From: Lucifuga dentata
Taxonomy: Eukaryota > Chordata > Actinopteri > Ophidiiformes > Bythitidae
NCBI GenBank assembly: GCA_014773175.1
Contig: VXCM01000477.1
Span: 359,247-423,246 of the forward strand
Reading direction: 5' to 3'
Length of the DNA: 64,000 nt
In this document: piece after piece, positions 61,561-64,000 of the stretch
How the letters are laid out: each line of letters starts with the position of its first letter
Numbering within the stretch: position 1 is the stretch's first letter
The notes under the pieces: model-generated
Told to the model about the DNA's origin: nothing
Database searches by the model: none
The model's input: only the letters and a program-made list of their open reading frames with translations
Made by a program: the position numbers and the translations under genes

Positions 61561-62806
61561 CTGGAGAGAAACACAAAGATGAAGATGAAATGGTGGAAAA
61601 GTAAAAGAAAGAAAAGTTAAAAGATTTTATAAGTTGGAATTACAGATCGGCATCTGCTTGTGGATTTGCAATAGATGCAAGAGCAAAAGCAAAATTCTCC
61701 AAGATTTTACATTACATTAATGCTCAATTCTGATTTTTTTTAGTTAGATCTGATCTTTTTTTTCTTGAAGGTTCACATTCATGTTTATAAGAGACCCATA
61801 TGTGACTGGTGTGAACACAGCTCTGCCCTAAAAGGCTAAACATGCATACACTTAACAAAAAACATGATCCCCATTCACTACATCAAAAACAAACAATAAC
61901 AAAAAAAAAAAAAAAAAAAAAAAAAATGTCGAACAATAAAAATGGAACTCTTCTTGGCCATTTCTCACAAAATTTATTAAAAACTACTCTAGCTTAGATT
62001 GAAGCTTTTCCATATATATCTAACAACTATGGAATCTCCTCCTCTCTCCACTGACCCCTTGCTGTTGTATCTGTCCTCCATATTTATTTTTACCTGGTTA
62101 TGAGCCAACACTTAGTAATGATGTCAGTGCTTTGTATCAGAGAAGTGAGATGTTAAAAAAAAAAATCCACAGAAATTCTAATCTGAGTGTTCAGCGGTCA
62201 GAGATCAGATATGAGTCAGATCTAGGACCACATATGCAAGTGACTCAAATTTGATATGAAAAAAACAGCAGTTTGTTCACACCGCTGAGAAAAAAAAAAT
62301 CAGATCTGTGTAACATGTTGGCAAAAGTTTCAAAAGGGATTTGATAATCTGCGTATGATAAGCTCAATTCTTTACCAGTTGAGCTACTACAAGATTAATG
62401 GGAGTAACATCTCTTTCAGATTCAATCTGCAGAACAAAGGGGTTGATTTGATTTTCAGAAAGATTAAAAAGAACTTTGTACCATTGTACCTCTGAAGTGC
62501 GACTGGGTTTTTTTTTTTTTTTTTNTTTTTTTTTTTTTTTTCAGGTAAATTTTCTACAGGTTACCCCTTCATTTTTCTCTTACTCTCTCCAGTCAGCTGC
62601 TCTCTTCAGCACTGAAGATAGTGAAGTGGTTAAAGATGCAAGTAGGTCACTCAAACGCAAGCAATCTAGTGCCAGGTTGCCACAGAGGGAGAAGGCACAC
62701 ACATACACACTTAAAGGAGAGGCCTTTTAGGGCAAAAACAATGAAACAATTGCGCATAATACTTGCAAGTAATATATGAAATGCTTGCACATACACTCAT
62801 ACCAGC

Positions 62807-62879
<73 letters not shown>

Positions 62880-64000
62880 GTACACACACAGGTCTGGTCT
62901 GGTGCCAGTGAAAATGGACCAATGAGGAAATAGGCAAATGCCATCCACAGGTCTCAATCCTGGCCAGCTATCAGTTAAGTCAGAGGGGCAAAACTTTTCC
63001 AGAAATGGAAAGAACATAAAGCGTCTGTCCCACCCATCTGAGACAGAAGGAAAGACTACAATCCGGAGATGTGTATTTCGTGAGGTTTCTCTATTTGTCC
63101 CCATCCTCTCTTACTTGCTCTGTTAAAAAAAAAACTCCAATAATTTATCTCATTCAATCCGTAAATTAAGGCTATCTTTGCCTTACACCACTATGGAAAA
63201 AATGCATTCGATTCAGCTCAGATTGAACTAGAGAGTGAGTGGGAAGCCAGCCAGCCAGCCATCTCTTCTCTCACTGTCATTCCTAAAATACTTCTGTGGC
63301 TGTTAAAACCTAAAACCTGTCTCCTAGGAGACAACGGCAACCCTGGTGATGCCATGATAGAAAGATGGAGAGTCAGGTTGTGAGGGGGTGGGCTTGGCTG
63401 ACATCTCTGGGCTTTCCTTGATGGTGTAACAAGGTGCCAACCTGTCCATGACTCCACACTTACTCTTGTCACATTTATTATCATGTCTTACTAACATGCA
63501 TACATGTGGATGGCTAATGTCTAAGAGAGCATTTGCATAAGCAGTGTTTCAGGTCAAATGCAGGTCAAATGGCTTTCTAATATATTTCAGTGTCAGATTT
63601 AAAAACAATTGCACAGGCCTAATTCTTGTTGATAATCTGAGGAGAAGATGGATTTTACTGAGTTTCACTTATGTAATAAAGAAAAGACGAGTATCTCTCA
63701 GGCAGAGCAGTGCTACATTACTTGATTTCAAAATCCTGTTGGCACCTCCAGCAAGAGCAAAGACTAGTTTCCATGGCAGCACACAGATTTGGGTAATGAA
63801 ACAGGCCACTTCTTTTTCACAAGGTACTGGACAATGATTTGACTAAGTGACATTTTTAAGAACAGGAAGTGTCTGCTTATTAATTTTTTATTGACACTTA
63901 ATAGGGCAAAGTAGGACAATGCAGCCTCAAGGGGGCACAAGCCAGTGTCCTCCTTGTCCGGTCCCAAGCCCGAATAAATGCAGAGGGTTGTGTCAGGAAG
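61561..64000. other. fbxo41 intron running off the right edge
   Basis: No upstream fbxo41 exon was found. It contains a poly-A run near 61900, T-runs with an N at 62525, a combined (TC)n/(CA)n microsatellite at about 62812-62890, and on the minus strand near 62,370-62,390 a phrase like a degenerate tRNA A box. The short open frames are products of these repeats. Confidence 0.5.

Noticed and set aside
62711..63104. Minus-strand frames of 77 and 125 residues
   Set aside because: Built on the (TC)n/(CA)n microsatellite, and they do not resemble upstream FBXO41 sequence.

Overview
The window is vertebrate nuclear DNA, almost certainly from a ray-finned (teleost) fish. The evidence is two recognisable vertebrate genes split into small exons with GT-AG introns, abundant CA/GA/CT microsatellites, and a dense scatter of short DNA-transposon remnants (hAT, mariner, palindromic TTAA-flanked MITEs) and solo LTRs. 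Nothing looks bacterial, organellar or plasmid-borne. No intact rRNA or tRNA gene and no CRISPR array was seen.

Layout. Positions 1 to about 26,000 hold no coding exon that I can support. They contain repeats, one CpG-rich promoter-like patch near 7.3-7.8 kb that may be the first exon of a minus-strand gene, and some non-coding stretches that read like candidate regulatory elements. A TATA-like box and splice donor at 26.05-26.14 kb make a plausible non-coding first exon for the next gene. From 30,668 to 41,439 on the plus strand lies a complete six-coding-exon spermine oxidase gene (smox, 555 residues), with poly(A) signals just downstream. Positions 41.8-51.9 kb are intergenic or 3' UTR; they include an unrecognised Lys/Glu-rich open reading frame followed by a promoter/poly(A) arrangement like an LTR. 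From 61,560 down to 51,945 on the minus strand are the last ten coding exons (507 residues plus stop) of the F-box protein gene fbxo41. Its 5' part lies beyond the right edge. The two genes converge tail to tail.

The two genes have unrelated jobs: one oxidises spermine to spermidine, the other encodes a substrate-receptor-type F-box protein. Nothing in the sequence suggests they act together; in human they lie on different chromosomes.

Assembly quality matters here. There are 25 isolated single N characters. Six sit exactly between perfect direct repeats of 62 or 67 bp, and most of the others sit in homopolymer or low-complexity runs. These are best read as unmerged contig overlaps and not biology. 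I found no convincing undescribed biological system. The least explained item is the Lys/Glu-rich ORF plus LTR-like block at 45.2-47.2 kb.
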